IMG/VR virus record: IMGVR_UViG_3300025011_000093
Location: 1 to 39,414 of that record
Reading direction: 5' to 3' (one strand)
DNA from: a virus
DNA length: 39,414 nucleotides
Shown piece by piece: positions 1 through 7,138 of the stretch. Numbering within the stretch: the stretch's first letter is position 1; each line of letters begins with the position of its first letter. The position numbers and the translations under genes were made by a program. The notes beneath the pieces are model-generated. The model had not been told where the DNA came from. It saw only the letters and a program-made list of their open reading frames with translations, and ran no database searches.

Positions 1-137
1 GGTTTAAGAGAGGGGACTTTGCCGAGGAAAGGATGTGATATGAAAATTGTCACCTTGTGGGAATCAAGACATAGATTGTATTGATTGTTGTGGTAGAGAA
101 GTATGTGATTTGAGTGAATTTTATGAAGGTATAGATG
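1..137. repeat. Terminal direct repeat, left copy
   Basis: This stretch recurs at the right end of the window (39277-39414). The copies are identical except that a run of four G here (12-15) is five G in the right copy. The simplest reading is that a circular or circularly permuted genome was assembled with an overlap, so the real unit is about 39.28 kb. A true short terminal redundancy is the alternative. The one-base difference lies in a homopolymer and could be a sequencing error. Confidence 0.9.
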
Positions 138-214
138 TTATTGAAGAATTGAAAATAGCATTGAAAGAAACAATGGGAATTGATATTGATGAATGGAAGA
201 GTAGATTTGGATAG
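47..214 (+). CDS. Small cysteine-rich protein (55 aa), start uncertain
   Basis: I do not recognise the family. The protein opens with a cysteine-dense stretch, PCGNQDIDCIDCCGREVC, which could bind zinc, then an acidic helical tail ending in DEWKSRFG. The start is awkward. The best ribosome site (GAGGAAAGG, 24-32) is 7 bases before an ATG at 40, but that ATG reads a different frame and stops at about 85. In this frame a TGA (41-43) blocks anything earlier than TTG at 47. Removing one A from the run at 43-46 would join the ATG to the gene as MKLSPCGN. A TTG start, a slip on AAAA, or a base error are all possible. Its 5' part is repeated at the right end of the window. Confidence 0.6.
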   Translation: MSPCGNQDIDCIDCCGREVCDLSEFYEGIDVIEELKIALKETMGIDIDEWKSRFG

Positions 215-231
215 AAAAGAAAAAATAATTG

Positions 232-260
232 TTGACAACTAATTATTCAAATGTTATTAT
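232..260 (+). promoter_or_regulatory. SigA-type promoter
   Basis: TTGACA (232-237), a 17-base spacer and TATTAT (255-260). It lies just upstream of the ribosome site and ATG of the 54-aa gene at 298, so that gene can be transcribed on its own. Confidence 0.65.
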
Positions 261-297
261 TGAAATAATAAAACTAATTGAAAAGGTGGTTGACAAT

Positions 298-462
298 ATG
301 AAAATTGAAAAAGTTAAAATTGTAGTGACAGAATGTAATTTAGAATTTTACATGAGCAAAAGAAGAGCGAATGACATAGACAACGTATTGAGAAGAATTA
401 GAACATATAGACCATGTGTAGACTTGCATAATATAGAAATTAAAATTAGTGAAGTATATTAA
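298..462 (+). CDS. Small basic hypothetical protein (54 aa)
   Basis: Unrecognised. It begins MKIEKVKIVV and has a central basic helix (SKRRANDIDNVLRRIRTYR) between short strand-like segments, which would suit a small nucleic-acid-binding protein, though no known fold is evident. ATG 298 is chosen because AAGGTGG lies 10 bases upstream; an upstream TTG in frame would fall inside the promoter. It has its own promoter (232-260) and an intrinsic terminator right after the stop, so it looks like a one-gene transcription unit, as regulators often are. Confidence 0.65.
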   Translation: MKIEKVKIVVTECNLEFYMSKRRANDIDNVLRRIRTYRPCVDLHNIEIKISEVY

Positions 463-463
463 G

Positions 464-490
464 CTACTCCTAAGAGTAGTTTTTTCTTTT
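464..490 (+). terminator. Rho-independent terminator
   Basis: Stem CTACTC (464-469) with GAGTAG (474-479), loop CTAA, followed by a T-rich run. It closes the 54-aa gene. The same six-base stem is used by the terminator at 1118-1142. Confidence 0.8.
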
Positions 491-533
491 TCTCAATCAA
501 GAAAATAAATATAATAATCTATCAAAATATATG

Positions 534-562
534 TTGACATTGTTTTAAGTATGTAGTAAGAT
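534..562 (+). promoter_or_regulatory. SigA-type promoter
   Basis: TTGACA (534-539), a 17-base spacer and TAAGAT (557-562), about 40 bases before the start at 604. It should drive the 120-aa and 53-aa genes. Confidence 0.65.
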
Positions 563-603
563 AAGATTAATAAAATAATTAATTGAGAAAAGGAGAATGA
601 ATT

Positions 604-966
604 ATGAAAAATTGGTTAAATAAAAACAATCCAGAAGGTAGAATTTTTGAAGATGAAACAGTTTATTTGGTAAAAAATATTAATCTTACTGATGAAGAAG
701 TGGTGGAAGTTGAAAAAACTTTAAAAACTGCTCTTTTCGTTGAAGAAGAAATTTCAATTATGGATGATGCTGATATTTTAGGAATTATTAAGAATTATAC
801 TAAGAACAGTGTAGATGCAAGAATCTTAGGTATTAATGAAAATATATTTGAATATGATTTTTTTGCGGATGATATAGTTATATTCTCTATTGAAGATATT
901 TTAGAAGTTAGAAGAGTGCAAGATTTTCTTATAGAACGTGGCAATAGTATTACGGAGGAAAATTAA
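604..966 (+). CDS. Acidic hypothetical protein (120 aa)
   Basis: Unrecognised. The protein is strongly acidic and seems to be an alpha/beta fold without cysteines or membrane segments, starting MKNWLNKNNPEGRIFEDE. GGAG stands 8 bases before ATG 604, and a good promoter lies at 534-562. The next gene starts right after its stop (967), with a GGAGG inside the end of this gene, so the two are translated from one message that ends at the terminator at 1118-1142. Early phage proteins of this size and acidity are often host-takeover factors, but nothing here proves it. Confidence 0.7.
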   Translation: MKNWLNKNNPEGRIFEDETVYLVKNINLTDEEVVEVEKTLKTALFVEEEISIMDDADILGIIKNYTKNSVDARILGINENIFEYDFFADDIVIFSIEDILEVRRVQDFLIERGNSITEEN

Positions 967-1128
967 ATGAAACATTTAGATATGAAAAAATTTGATGTAC
1001 CTTTTTTATCTCCTGAAATGATGAAAATAAAAATGCAGGTTGAAGAAATTAAATCAAATAAAAGAAGTTTTATATTATTTTTAAGTACAAATTTAATATT
1101 ATGTGGGATTTATATAGCTACTCTTTAA
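967..1128 (+). CDS. Small C-terminal single-pass membrane protein (53 aa)
   Basis: Starts MKHLDMKKFDVPFLSPEMM, continues as a charged helix, and ends in a hydrophobic segment (about residues 35-53, SFILFLSTNLILCGIYIATL) that should span or insert in the membrane. GGAGG lies 8 bases before the ATG, inside the end of the 120-aa gene, so the two are co-translated. Its stop codon overlaps the loop of the terminator hairpin. The function is unknown; a tail-anchored early protein is all that can be said. Confidence 0.65.
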   Translation: MKHLDMKKFDVPFLSPEMMKIKMQVEEIKSNKRSFILFLSTNLILCGIYIATL

Positions 1129-1142
1129 TGAGTAGTTTTTTT
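1118..1142 (+). terminator. Rho-independent terminator
   Basis: CTACTC (1118-1123) pairs with GAGTAG (1130-1135), followed by seven T. The hairpin overlaps the last codons of the 53-aa gene. It ends the 604-1128 operon. Confidence 0.8.
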
Positions 1143-1229
1143 ATGTGTTTTTTTTGCAAAAAGTCAATAATATCTCATTGTAAGTATATCACAAAATATA
1201 AGAATGTCAATAGGATGGAGGAAAATAAA

Positions 1230-1688
1230 ATAAAAATTTGTTCATATGACCAAGCAACAAAAATAACAGGTTATTCAGTATTCAATAATAAAGAATTAGT
1301 TACATTTGGTAAATTAGAAGTTAATGAAGAATTAAACTACATAAAAAGAATTAAGTTAATGAGTGAATTAATCAAACAAAGTATCATACTACATAAACCT
1401 GAAATAGTGTTGTTTGAGGATACACAATATCAAAATAATGTTTTAACATTAAAGCAATTATGTCAACTTCAAGGTTCTATTATAAACATTCTACATGAAT
1501 TTGAATTAAAATTTTTTATAATCGAACCTACTAAATGGCGAAGTGGATTAGGTATTAAAGGGCGTAAACGTAAAGAACAAAAATTTAACACTCAATTAAA
1601 AGTTAAAGAATTATATGGAATTGAAGTAAGTGAAGATGAAGCTGATGCTATTGCGTTGGCTTCTTTTTATTTGCAGAGGGAGGAATAA
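1230..1688 (+). CDS. RuvC-like Holliday junction resolvase, apparent ATA start
   Basis: RNase H-fold, RuvC-type nuclease of 152 aa that should cut four-way DNA junctions formed in phage replication and recombination, clearing branches before packaging. The acidic residues fit: D7 in SYDQATKITGY, E63 in VLFEDTQ, and D136/D139 in EDEADAIALA. The start is unusual. The only nearby ATG (1215) overlaps the GGAGG (1217-1221) and has no site of its own, whereas ATA at 1230 is exactly 8 bases after GGAGG and gives MKICSYDQATK, the usual short N-terminus of the family. The PD-(D/E)XK nuclease gene follows with no gap, suggesting joint action in DNA processing. Function is sure at family level; the ATA start is inference. 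Confidence 0.85.
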   Translation: MKICSYDQATKITGYSVFNNKELVTFGKLEVNEELNYIKRIKLMSELIKQSIILHKPEIVLFEDTQYQNNVLTLKQLCQLQGSIINILHEFELKFFIIEPTKWRSGLGIKGRKRKEQKFNTQLKVKELYGIEVSEDEADAIALASFYLQREE

Positions 1689-2210
1689 ATGAGCATACAA
1701 CATAATTTTGCTGATTCGATAAAGGTAGGTAAAAAAGGTGAAAATATAGTTTATGATTGGCTAATGAGTAGAGAAAGTGTTAAAAATGTGATTGATGTGT
1801 CAGATGATAGAGATTATCAGAAAAAAGATATTGATTATATTGTACAATTTCATAAAGGGAAGAATGTCAGTATTGAAATAAAGTGTGACACTTACTATCA
1901 CACAGGAAATTTTTTCTTGGAACTTATTTCTAATGATAATAAAGGTACAGAAGGATGTTTGATTTATACTGAAGCTGATTACTTGTTTTATTTTTTTGAT
2001 AAAGTTAATATTTTATATATTATTCCTGTGAAGGAGTTACAGCAATGGATTAGTGAAAATAAAGATAGTGGTAGATTTAGGAAGAAAAAATGTGGAAATT
2101 ATATTAATGGTAGATATGTTTATTCTTCAGTTGGATTGTTAGTTAATAGAGATACTTTGTGTGAAGAGATAAATGAAATGGGTGAACGTGTTTTAGTTAG
2201 AAATATATAA
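1689..2210 (+). CDS. PD-(D/E)XK family nuclease
   Basis: 173 aa with a restriction-endonuclease-like core: E18 in KKGENIVYDWL, D47 in KKDIDYIV, and E63-x-K65 in VSIEIKC, which together make the metal-binding D-(x)n-ExK site. Such phage nucleases act as Holliday junction resolvases, Vsr-like nicking enzymes or recombination exonucleases; the exact type cannot be told. ATG 1689 abuts the stop of the RuvC-like gene and has GGGAGG 5 bases upstream. A second nuclease beside a RuvC-like enzyme suggests a DNA-processing pair. Confidence 0.8.
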   Translation: MSIQHNFADSIKVGKKGENIVYDWLMSRESVKNVIDVSDDRDYQKKDIDYIVQFHKGKNVSIEIKCDTYYHTGNFFLELISNDNKGTEGCLIYTEADYLFYFFDKVNILYIIPVKELQQWISENKDSGRFRKKKCGNYINGRYVYSSVGLLVNRDTLCEEINEMGERVLVRNI

Positions 2211-2228
2211 TAGAAAGGTAATATAAAT

Positions 2229-2426
2229 ATGATTATAAGATTCATTAAGAATTTCATATGGTTTTGGAAAGAATCATTTAGTTTTATGGAAGGATATAAC
2301 AAATTATATATTACATATGGTTGTATTATAAAAGTTATACCTTTTTGCATTGAACAAGAAAAATGGTATAGGACAGAGGATAAATTGAAGGCTTATTGTG
2401 AAATGAATAGGATTATGTATTTTTAA
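2229..2426 (+). CDS. Small aromatic-rich hypothetical protein (65 aa)
   Basis: Starts MIIRFIKNFIWFWKESFSF; rich in aromatic and basic residues, amphipathic rather than clearly membrane-spanning. AAAGG is 11 bases before the ATG. It is co-directional with its neighbours, 18 bases after the nuclease gene. No family is recognised. Codon choice (ATA, AGA, TTA) matches the rest of the genome. Confidence 0.55.
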   Translation: MIIRFIKNFIWFWKESFSFMEGYNKLYITYGCIIKVIPFCIEQEKWYRTEDKLKAYCEMNRIMYF

Positions 2427-2452
2427 ATTAAATAGAAAAGGGAGATATAATT

Positions 2453-3277
2453 ATGAAATATCAAACAGGATGGAAGATTAATATGTTAGAGAATAATAAA
2501 CAAGCATTAGAAAAAGAAATTGAAGAGTTGAAAGCAAGATTAAATGAATATGAAAAAATTAAAAGAAAACATGAACATAGATTATTTTGTAAAAGTTCAG
2601 AATATGTTTGTGATAATAAATTTAAAAGTTGTTCTTATGATGGTGTTATAGATTATATCATTGATGATGTTGTAAAATTTAAAGAACATAATGATATATG
2701 GGAAAAAGAATATAATAAATTGAAAGAAATTATTAGTAAGATTGACAAGAGAGTACCTATTGAAAAGGTATTAGATTTATTGGATGCTTATGAAAAGCAG
2801 AATGATGAATTAATGAAAGATAATTCAATATTAATAAAAGATAATACAAAGTTAATGGAAAAAGTTAAGCCTAATATAAGGTGTATGTTAAAAGAATTAA
2901 ATGACAGTAGAAATTATAATGATATTCATATAGAAGATATTGAAGATGCTATATGTTTTCTTGGAAGAAATAATAAATATGGTGAAGTATATGTAAGTGA
3001 TAGTGTTAAAATAATCAGAAGTGTATATGAAGAGATTCAATTTAAAATACTTTTTGATAAAAAGGATATTATTGAAACATGTGAATTAGATGAAATGCTG
3101 TACTTTTTAATGAATAATAAGAAATTTCAAATTGAGATGGATGATTTTGATTTTAGTGAGGTAATGGGATTTATTAAAACAATTTATGATTGTAGTTTGG
3201 ATGATAGAATTAAGGTTACATTTGAAAGTGATATGAGTGATATAAAAGATAATATAATATATTATAATAAAGGATAA
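2453..3277 (+). CDS. Coiled-coil hypothetical protein (274 aa)
   Basis: A charged, mostly helical protein. Residues 10-45 (LENNKQALEKEIEELKARL onward) form a clear coiled coil, and a second helical region follows near 105-145. A short Cys-containing patch (CKSSEYVCDNKFKSC) lies between them and might bind metal. The acidic C-terminal half shows no known motif. GGGAG is 8 bases before ATG 2453. An intrinsic terminator at 3290-3318 follows the gene. Function unknown; a scaffold or partner protein in early infection is a guess. Confidence 0.65.
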   Translation: MKYQTGWKINMLENNKQALEKEIEELKARLNEYEKIKRKHEHRLFCKSSEYVCDNKFKSCSYDGVIDYIIDDVVKFKEHNDIWEKEYNKLKEIISKIDKRVPIEKVLDLLDAYEKQNDELMKDNSILIKDNTKLMEKVKPNIRCMLKELNDSRNYNDIHIEDIEDAICFLGRNNKYGEVYVSDSVKIIRSVYEEIQFKILFDKKDIIETCELDEMLYFLMNNKKFQIEMDDFDFSEVMGFIKTIYDCSLDDRIKVTFESDMSDIKDNIIYYNKG

Positions 3278-3289
3278 GAATAAAATGGA

Positions 3290-3318
3290 AGTAGGTGCTT
3301 TTTAGTGCCTACTTTTTA
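3290..3318 (+). terminator. Rho-independent terminator
   Basis: AGTAGGTGC (3290-3298) pairs with GTGCCTACT (3305-3313, two wobble pairs), followed by TTTTTATA. It closes the operon that begins at the resolvase gene. Confidence 0.7.
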
Positions 3319-3334
3319 TATTGGAGGAATTATT

Positions 3335-3502
3335 ATGTATGCGTATTGTTTTAAGTGTAATATTTATGATTCTGGAGATACAGACGATTTAGATAGTTTA
3401 GTTGAATTAGTCAAGGAACATGGTGGATTATTAAGTTTTGATGATGATAGAGATAGTGTATGTCCTCGATGTGGTGAGAATAATTGTTTGAGGATTGATT
3501 AA
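3335..3502 (+). CDS. Small zinc-ribbon protein (55 aa)
   Basis: Two CxxC knuckles, C5-x-x-C8 (YCFKCNIY) and C43-x-x-C46 (VCPRCGEN), are joined by an acidic linker: the layout of a small zinc ribbon. Such phage proteins often bind nucleic acid or host RNA polymerase, but this one has no further signature. ATG 3335 has GGAGG 7 bases upstream. Its TAA overlaps the ATG at 3502, which is in the frame of the next gene but lacks its own ribosome site. Confidence 0.7.
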   Translation: MYAYCFKCNIYDSGDTDDLDSLVELVKEHGGLLSFDDDRDSVCPRCGENNCLRID

Positions 3503-3534
3503 TGTGGAGAGAGAGAGAAGGAGAAGGTATAGAT

Positions 3535-3819
3535 ATGTGTGAAGATGAATTAAAGTATTTTAATGAAACTAAATCAAGAGATAAATTTATTGATAATTAT
3601 AGTATTGAAGAAACAAAAGTTAAATTTTTAAAAAGTACATATATTAAAGGTGATATATTGAAGATTACAAGAACAGATGAAGCTATATGTATTAAAAATA
3701 AAGATAATAATGGTGTATATACTATTATAAGAAGTTTTGGAAGTATTGAAGCACAAGAAATATTCAAAGATGATTTAGTTATTTTAATAGGTAATTTATC
3801 GGAAGAGGATGAAGAATAA
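3535..3819 (+). CDS. Acidic hypothetical protein (94 aa)
   Basis: Begins MCEDELKYFNETKSRDKF and has a C-terminal half with alternating strands (KGDILKITRTDEAICIKNKD...VYTIIRSFGSIEAQ) like a small beta-barrel (SH3/OB-like), which is only suggestive. ATG 3535 is preferred over ATG 3502 because GGAGAAGG lies 7 bases before it. The 60-aa coiled-coil gene follows after one base, so the two are probably made together. Confidence 0.6.
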   Translation: MCEDELKYFNETKSRDKFIDNYSIEETKVKFLKSTYIKGDILKITRTDEAICIKNKDNNGVYTIIRSFGSIEAQEIFKDDLVILIGNLSEEDEE

Positions 3820-3820
3820 T

Positions 3821-4003
3821 ATGTGTGATGCGTTAAGTGGAATTGTTTATCAATTATTTGATGAAGTTAAAAAGTTAAAGGATAAAGTTAGTGAGTTAGA
3901 AAATGAAGTAGTTGATTTAAAGGATAGTATGGAAGTATTGGAAAATGATGCTTATGGTTGGTTTATGGTGAATAGGATTGATAAAGTGGAGGTAAGTGAA
4001 TAA
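3821..4003 (+). CDS. Short coiled-coil protein (60 aa)
   Basis: Residues about 10-45 are a heptad-patterned coiled coil (DEVKKLKDKVSELENEV...). ATG 3821 begins one base after the preceding stop and GAGG lies within the end of that gene, so translation is probably coupled. An in-frame ATG at 3809 has GAGG too close. Function unknown. It is the last early gene before the structured region in front of the small terminase. Confidence 0.6.
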   Translation: MCDALSGIVYQLFDEVKKLKDKVSELENEVVDLKDSMEVLENDAYGWFMVNRIDKVEVSE

Positions 4004-4230
4004 ATTTATCATACTACATATATGGTAGTTTGACGTTAAAATAGGGTAAATGTTAGGTAAAAATTAGGGGAAAAGTGTATCATTTTGATACAGTATTTTA
4101 ACACTTTACTATGCTAAAGGATATGTAGTATTGAATACTATGTGATGTAGAAATTAATGCTAAGTAATTGATATGTAAGGGTTTTGTAAGTGTTTGATAT
4201 TTGTTTGGTATTTTGAAAGTAGGTGAAAGG
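4004..4230 (+). promoter_or_regulatory. Non-coding region with dyads upstream of small terminase
   Basis: No gene is seen. ATACTACATAT (4011-4021) is complementary to ATATGTAGTAT (4121-4131), and between them lie smaller hairpins such as GTATC-ATTTT-GATAC. AGTATTGAATACT near 4127 is a further dyad. The 12-mer AATACTATGTGA (4134-4145) recurs after the small terminase gene at 4722-4733. It may be a structured leader, or part of a packaging recognition region. No convincing -35/-10 pair was found. Confidence 0.4.
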
Positions 4231-4677
4231 ATGGGAAAGTTAACTGTAACAGACGGTGAAAATGTGACTCCTGCTGAGTTACGTTTATTGAAAGTTTTAC
4301 AAAATCCTGATAATTTTGGAAAAACTCACACAGAAAAGGCAAAATTGGCAGATGTTAGTAGAACTTATTACTATGAAATGATTAGAAAACCAAGATTTAT
4401 GGAAGTTATGAAAAATACTGTTAATGATTTACTATGTGATGAATTGTTTCCTATTATAGATTCATTAAAAAAGAAGGCTAAAGAAGGTAGTTACAATCAT
4501 CAAAAGTTATATTTTGAAATGATTGGTTTGTATTCACAGAAGAAAGATATTAATGTTAATGTGAATAACGGTATTGAGAAGCATTTAAAAGAACATCAAG
4601 AATATAAAGAATATATGGCAAGTATGGGCGAAGTAGTTGAAGATATTGAATACTTTGTTAATGATGAAGATGATTAA
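4231..4677 (+). CDS. terS: Terminase small subunit
   Basis: 148 aa. The N-terminal half holds a helix-turn-helix (about 25-65: HTEKAKLADVSRTYYYEMIRKPRF), as in phBC6A51-like and other Gram-positive small terminases. The C-terminal half is helical with an acidic tail, suited to oligomerising and contacting the large subunit. The protein recognises the packaging site and hands DNA to the motor. ATG 4231 is preceded by AGGTG, 5 bases away. The large terminase lies downstream, but about 580 non-coding bases intervene, which is unusual and may hold the pac site. Confidence 0.75.
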   Translation: MGKLTVTDGENVTPAELRLLKVLQNPDNFGKTHTEKAKLADVSRTYYYEMIRKPRFMEVMKNTVNDLLCDELFPIIDSLKKKAKEGSYNHQKLYFEMIGLYSQKKDINVNVNNGIEKHLKEHQEYKEYMASMGEVVEDIEYFVNDEDD

Positions 4678-5260
4678 GTTTGAATAAAATTTTCGTTTTA
4701 TCATGTTATTCTATCTATAGAAATACTATGTGAATTTCGCTGAGATAATAGTATTTATATAATTGTTAGCATAAGTTCCGAATAATACAGCGTAAATTAT
4801 ATTATAAACCTTGTACCATTGATTCTATAAGGGTTTGTTGGTAGTTCTCTAGTTTACATAATATTTATTATCGGAAGTTCCGTATATAATTAGTTTCGCT
4901 TATAATTGAACGGGTAAGTTTATAGTTACATAAGGCTAGGGTTGTGAATACACATTGTACTTTCATAGCTAATACTTGGACACTTGAACACCCAAAGTAT
5001 GTTAAAATTGTGTGATAAATGTTAATGAAAATTGTGGAAAGTTAGTAAAATTGTGGTAAAATTACGTTGTTTCGTTATTACGGAATTACGTTATAACGGA
5101 AGGGGGTATCCCCAAACGTACCCCCACACCCACAAATATAATATATGGCTATCAGAGTACATATATAAAATTGCCAATATACTCTAAACCATTGATTTTA
5201 CTATGTTTTTAACACTAAGTGTAATGTCAAATAATCAATATATAAACAGGAGTTGCTATA
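4678..5260. other. 583-base non-coding structured region between terminase genes (candidate pac/cos)
   Basis: No credible gene on either strand. It holds AATACTATGTGA (4722-4733), a repeat of 4134-4145, with a facing ATAGTATT at about 4746; a CGGAAGTTCCG palindrome near 4872-4882; three direct copies of AAAATTGTG at 5004, 5028 and 5047; TTACG/ACGTT repeats at 5065-5100; and a GC-rich dyad, GGGGGTAtCCCC followed by GTACCCCC, at about 5103-5128. The GC-rich island stands out in this AT-rich genome. Perfect TATAAT boxes occur at 4885 and 4901, but without a good -35. The position and repeats suit a TerS binding and packaging start site. Confidence 0.45.
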
Positions 5261-5401
5261 ATGTCTAGTAAAATTGACAAATTATTAAATGAATTAAACT
5301 ATTCAATAACAAGCAAACATACAACTAAAAAACAACGTAAAGCAAAGCAACGTGAATATCTCTTAGAAGAGAAAAGAAAAAGAGGTGAACATATAAAATA
5401 A
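5261..5401 (+). CDS. Short basic protein ahead of large terminase (46 aa)
   Basis: MSSKIDKLLNELNYSITSK, then a strongly basic helix (KKQRKAKQREYLLEEKRKR). AGGAG lies 8 bases before ATG 5261. Its TAA overlaps an ATA that begins the terminase frame (A-TAA, 5398-5401), an arrangement like the common ATGA coupling overlap. It may serve mainly to couple terminase translation, or be a DNA-binding packaging accessory. If the reading frame slipped by -1 at AAA-TAA, or one A were missing from the sequence, it would be the N-terminus of a longer terminase. Confidence 0.65.
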   Translation: MSSKIDKLLNELNYSITSKHTTKKQRKAKQREYLLEEKRKRGEHIK

Positions 5402-7122
5402 CTATTAAAAAATCAGAGCAACACAAGTTAAAAATAACTAAATCAGAGCAAAAAAAAGGTTTAACTGAAGCAGATATTATACAAAAATCATTAACTGAAT
5501 TCCCTTTTTATGCTTATAAAAATTTAAAAATACGCACTAAAGAAGGTGAATTAAAAAAATTTAAACTAAATTCAATTCAAATTAAATTAGATAAAATAAT
5601 TGAAAAACAACGTAGTTTAAATAAACCAGTTAGATTAGTAATCCTTAAAGCTAGACAAGAGGGCGCTTCAACATATACAGAAGGTAAATTATTTCATTTA
5701 ACTTCAACACAGGAAAACATTAATACAACAATTATAGCACACTTAGAAGAATCCACAACTAACTTATTTAATATGTCTAAATTGTTTTTAGATGAATTAC
5801 CTGATGAAATGCGTCCTATGGTTAAATCAAATAATTCACAACAATTAATATTTGAAAATCCAACAAAAGAAGTAAAAGAGAAACAAGAAAATCCAGGTTT
5901 ACGTTCTAAAATGAGAATGATTACAGCTAAAGGTTCTGGTGCAGGACGTTCAAATACTATTCACTATTTACACGTATCTGAATTAGCTTTTATGCCTTCA
6001 CCAAAAGAAACAATGTTAGGATTATTACAATCAGTACCATATTCTAAAAATTCAATAATTATCGTTGAATCTACTGCAAATGGTATAGGTGATTATTTTT
6101 ATGAATTATATACTAATGCCAAAAAAGGATTAAATGATTTTATACCTTTATTTTTTGCATGGTTTGAACACAAAGATTATCAAATGGAATTAGATGAAGG
6201 TGAAGTATTAAAATTAACTGATGAAGAAATTGAGCTTCAAAAAGCATATAATTTATCTCCTGAACAATTAAAATGGCGTAGATGGTGTATTAAGAATAAT
6301 TGTAATGGTGATGAAGAAAAGTTTAAACAAGAATATCCATCAAATGATAATGAAGCATTTTTATCATCTGGTAGACCTGTTTTTAATCATAATAAATGTG
6401 AATATTACAAAAATAATAAATGTAAAAATCCTTTAAAAAAAGGTAATATAATTGAAGTAAATAAAAGAGTACAATTTAATTCTAGTAAAAAAGGTTATCT
6501 ATCTATATGGGAATTTCCTATTGATGGACAAGAATACATAATATCTGTAGATACTGCTGAAGGTTTAAAACATGGTGACTATTCATGTGCAGATGTTTTA
6601 AATAGGAAAAACAAAGAACAAGTTGCACAATTTCATGGACATATTGACCCTGACTTATTTGCTAAAGAAATTGAAATGTTAGCAAGATTTTACAATCGTG
6701 CATTAGTTGTTCCAGAATTAAATAATACTTCTGGTGGTAGTTTCTTATCCTCACTTAAACCAATTTATAAAAACATCTATAAACGAAAAGAAAATGTTGA
6801 TAGCGTAAGCAATAAAACTATTCAAGAATATGGTTGGCGTACTATGCAAAACAATAGAAAATTAATTATTGATAATCTTATTCGTATGTTTAGAGATGAT
6901 TTAATAAAAATAAATTGCAAAGAAACAATAGAAGAATTTATTACTTTTGTCTATGATGATAAAGGTAAACCACAAGCACAATCTCTAAAACATGATGATA
7001 GAGTGCTATCGCTGGCTATATGTGCTTATGTTGATTCACAAAAATACTATAATCCAGATGAAGCAAATGAAATAGATGATTATGAAGAATATAGACCAGT
7101 TAATTCAAGGACAGGCTATTAG
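5398..7122 (+). CDS. terL: Terminase large subunit, apparent ATA start
   Basis: 574-aa packaging motor. The ATPase has a Walker A-like KARQEGAST (84-92), a Walker B ending at E195 (HYLHVSE) and a coupling motif VESTANG (about 224-230). The RNase H-like nuclease shows D385 (ISVDTAEG), E440 (VVPELN) and D533/D534 (KHDDRVLS). The ATPase core lies upstream of the only in-frame ATG (5773), and an in-frame TGA (5386-5388) blocks anything earlier, with no ATG, GTG or TTG between. ATA 5398 overlaps the stop of the 46-aa ORF and follows AGAGGTGA after about 10-12 bases. A -1 frameshift from that ORF is the main alternative. Function is certain; the start is inference. Confidence 0.93.
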   Translation: MTIKKSEQHKLKITKSEQKKGLTEADIIQKSLTEFPFYAYKNLKIRTKEGELKKFKLNSIQIKLDKIIEKQRSLNKPVRLVILKARQEGASTYTEGKLFHLTSTQENINTTIIAHLEESTTNLFNMSKLFLDELPDEMRPMVKSNNSQQLIFENPTKEVKEKQENPGLRSKMRMITAKGSGAGRSNTIHYLHVSELAFMPSPKETMLGLLQSVPYSKNSIIIVESTANGIGDYFYELYTNAKKGLNDFIPLFFAWFEHKDYQMELDEGEVLKLTDEEIELQKAYNLSPEQLKWRRWCIKNNCNGDEEKFKQEYPSNDNEAFLSSGRPVFNHNKCEYYKNNKCKNPLKKGNIIEVNKRVQFNSSKKGYLSIWEFPIDGQEYIISVDTAEGLKHGDYSCADVLNRKNKEQVAQFHGHIDPDLFAKEIEMLARFYNRALVVPELNNTSGGSFLSSLKPIYKNIYKRKENVDSVSNKTIQEYGWRTMQNNRKLIIDNLIRMFRDDLIKINCKETIEEFITFVYDDKGKPQAQSLKHDDRVLSLAICAYVDSQKYYNPDEANEIDDYEEYRPVNSRTGY

Positions 7123-7138
7123 AAGGGAGGTTTAAATC

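Noticed and set aside
50-238. Minus-strand ORF of 62 codons
   Set aside because: Shadow of the cysteine-rich gene; no ribosome site, composition is that of reversed AT-rich coding sequence.
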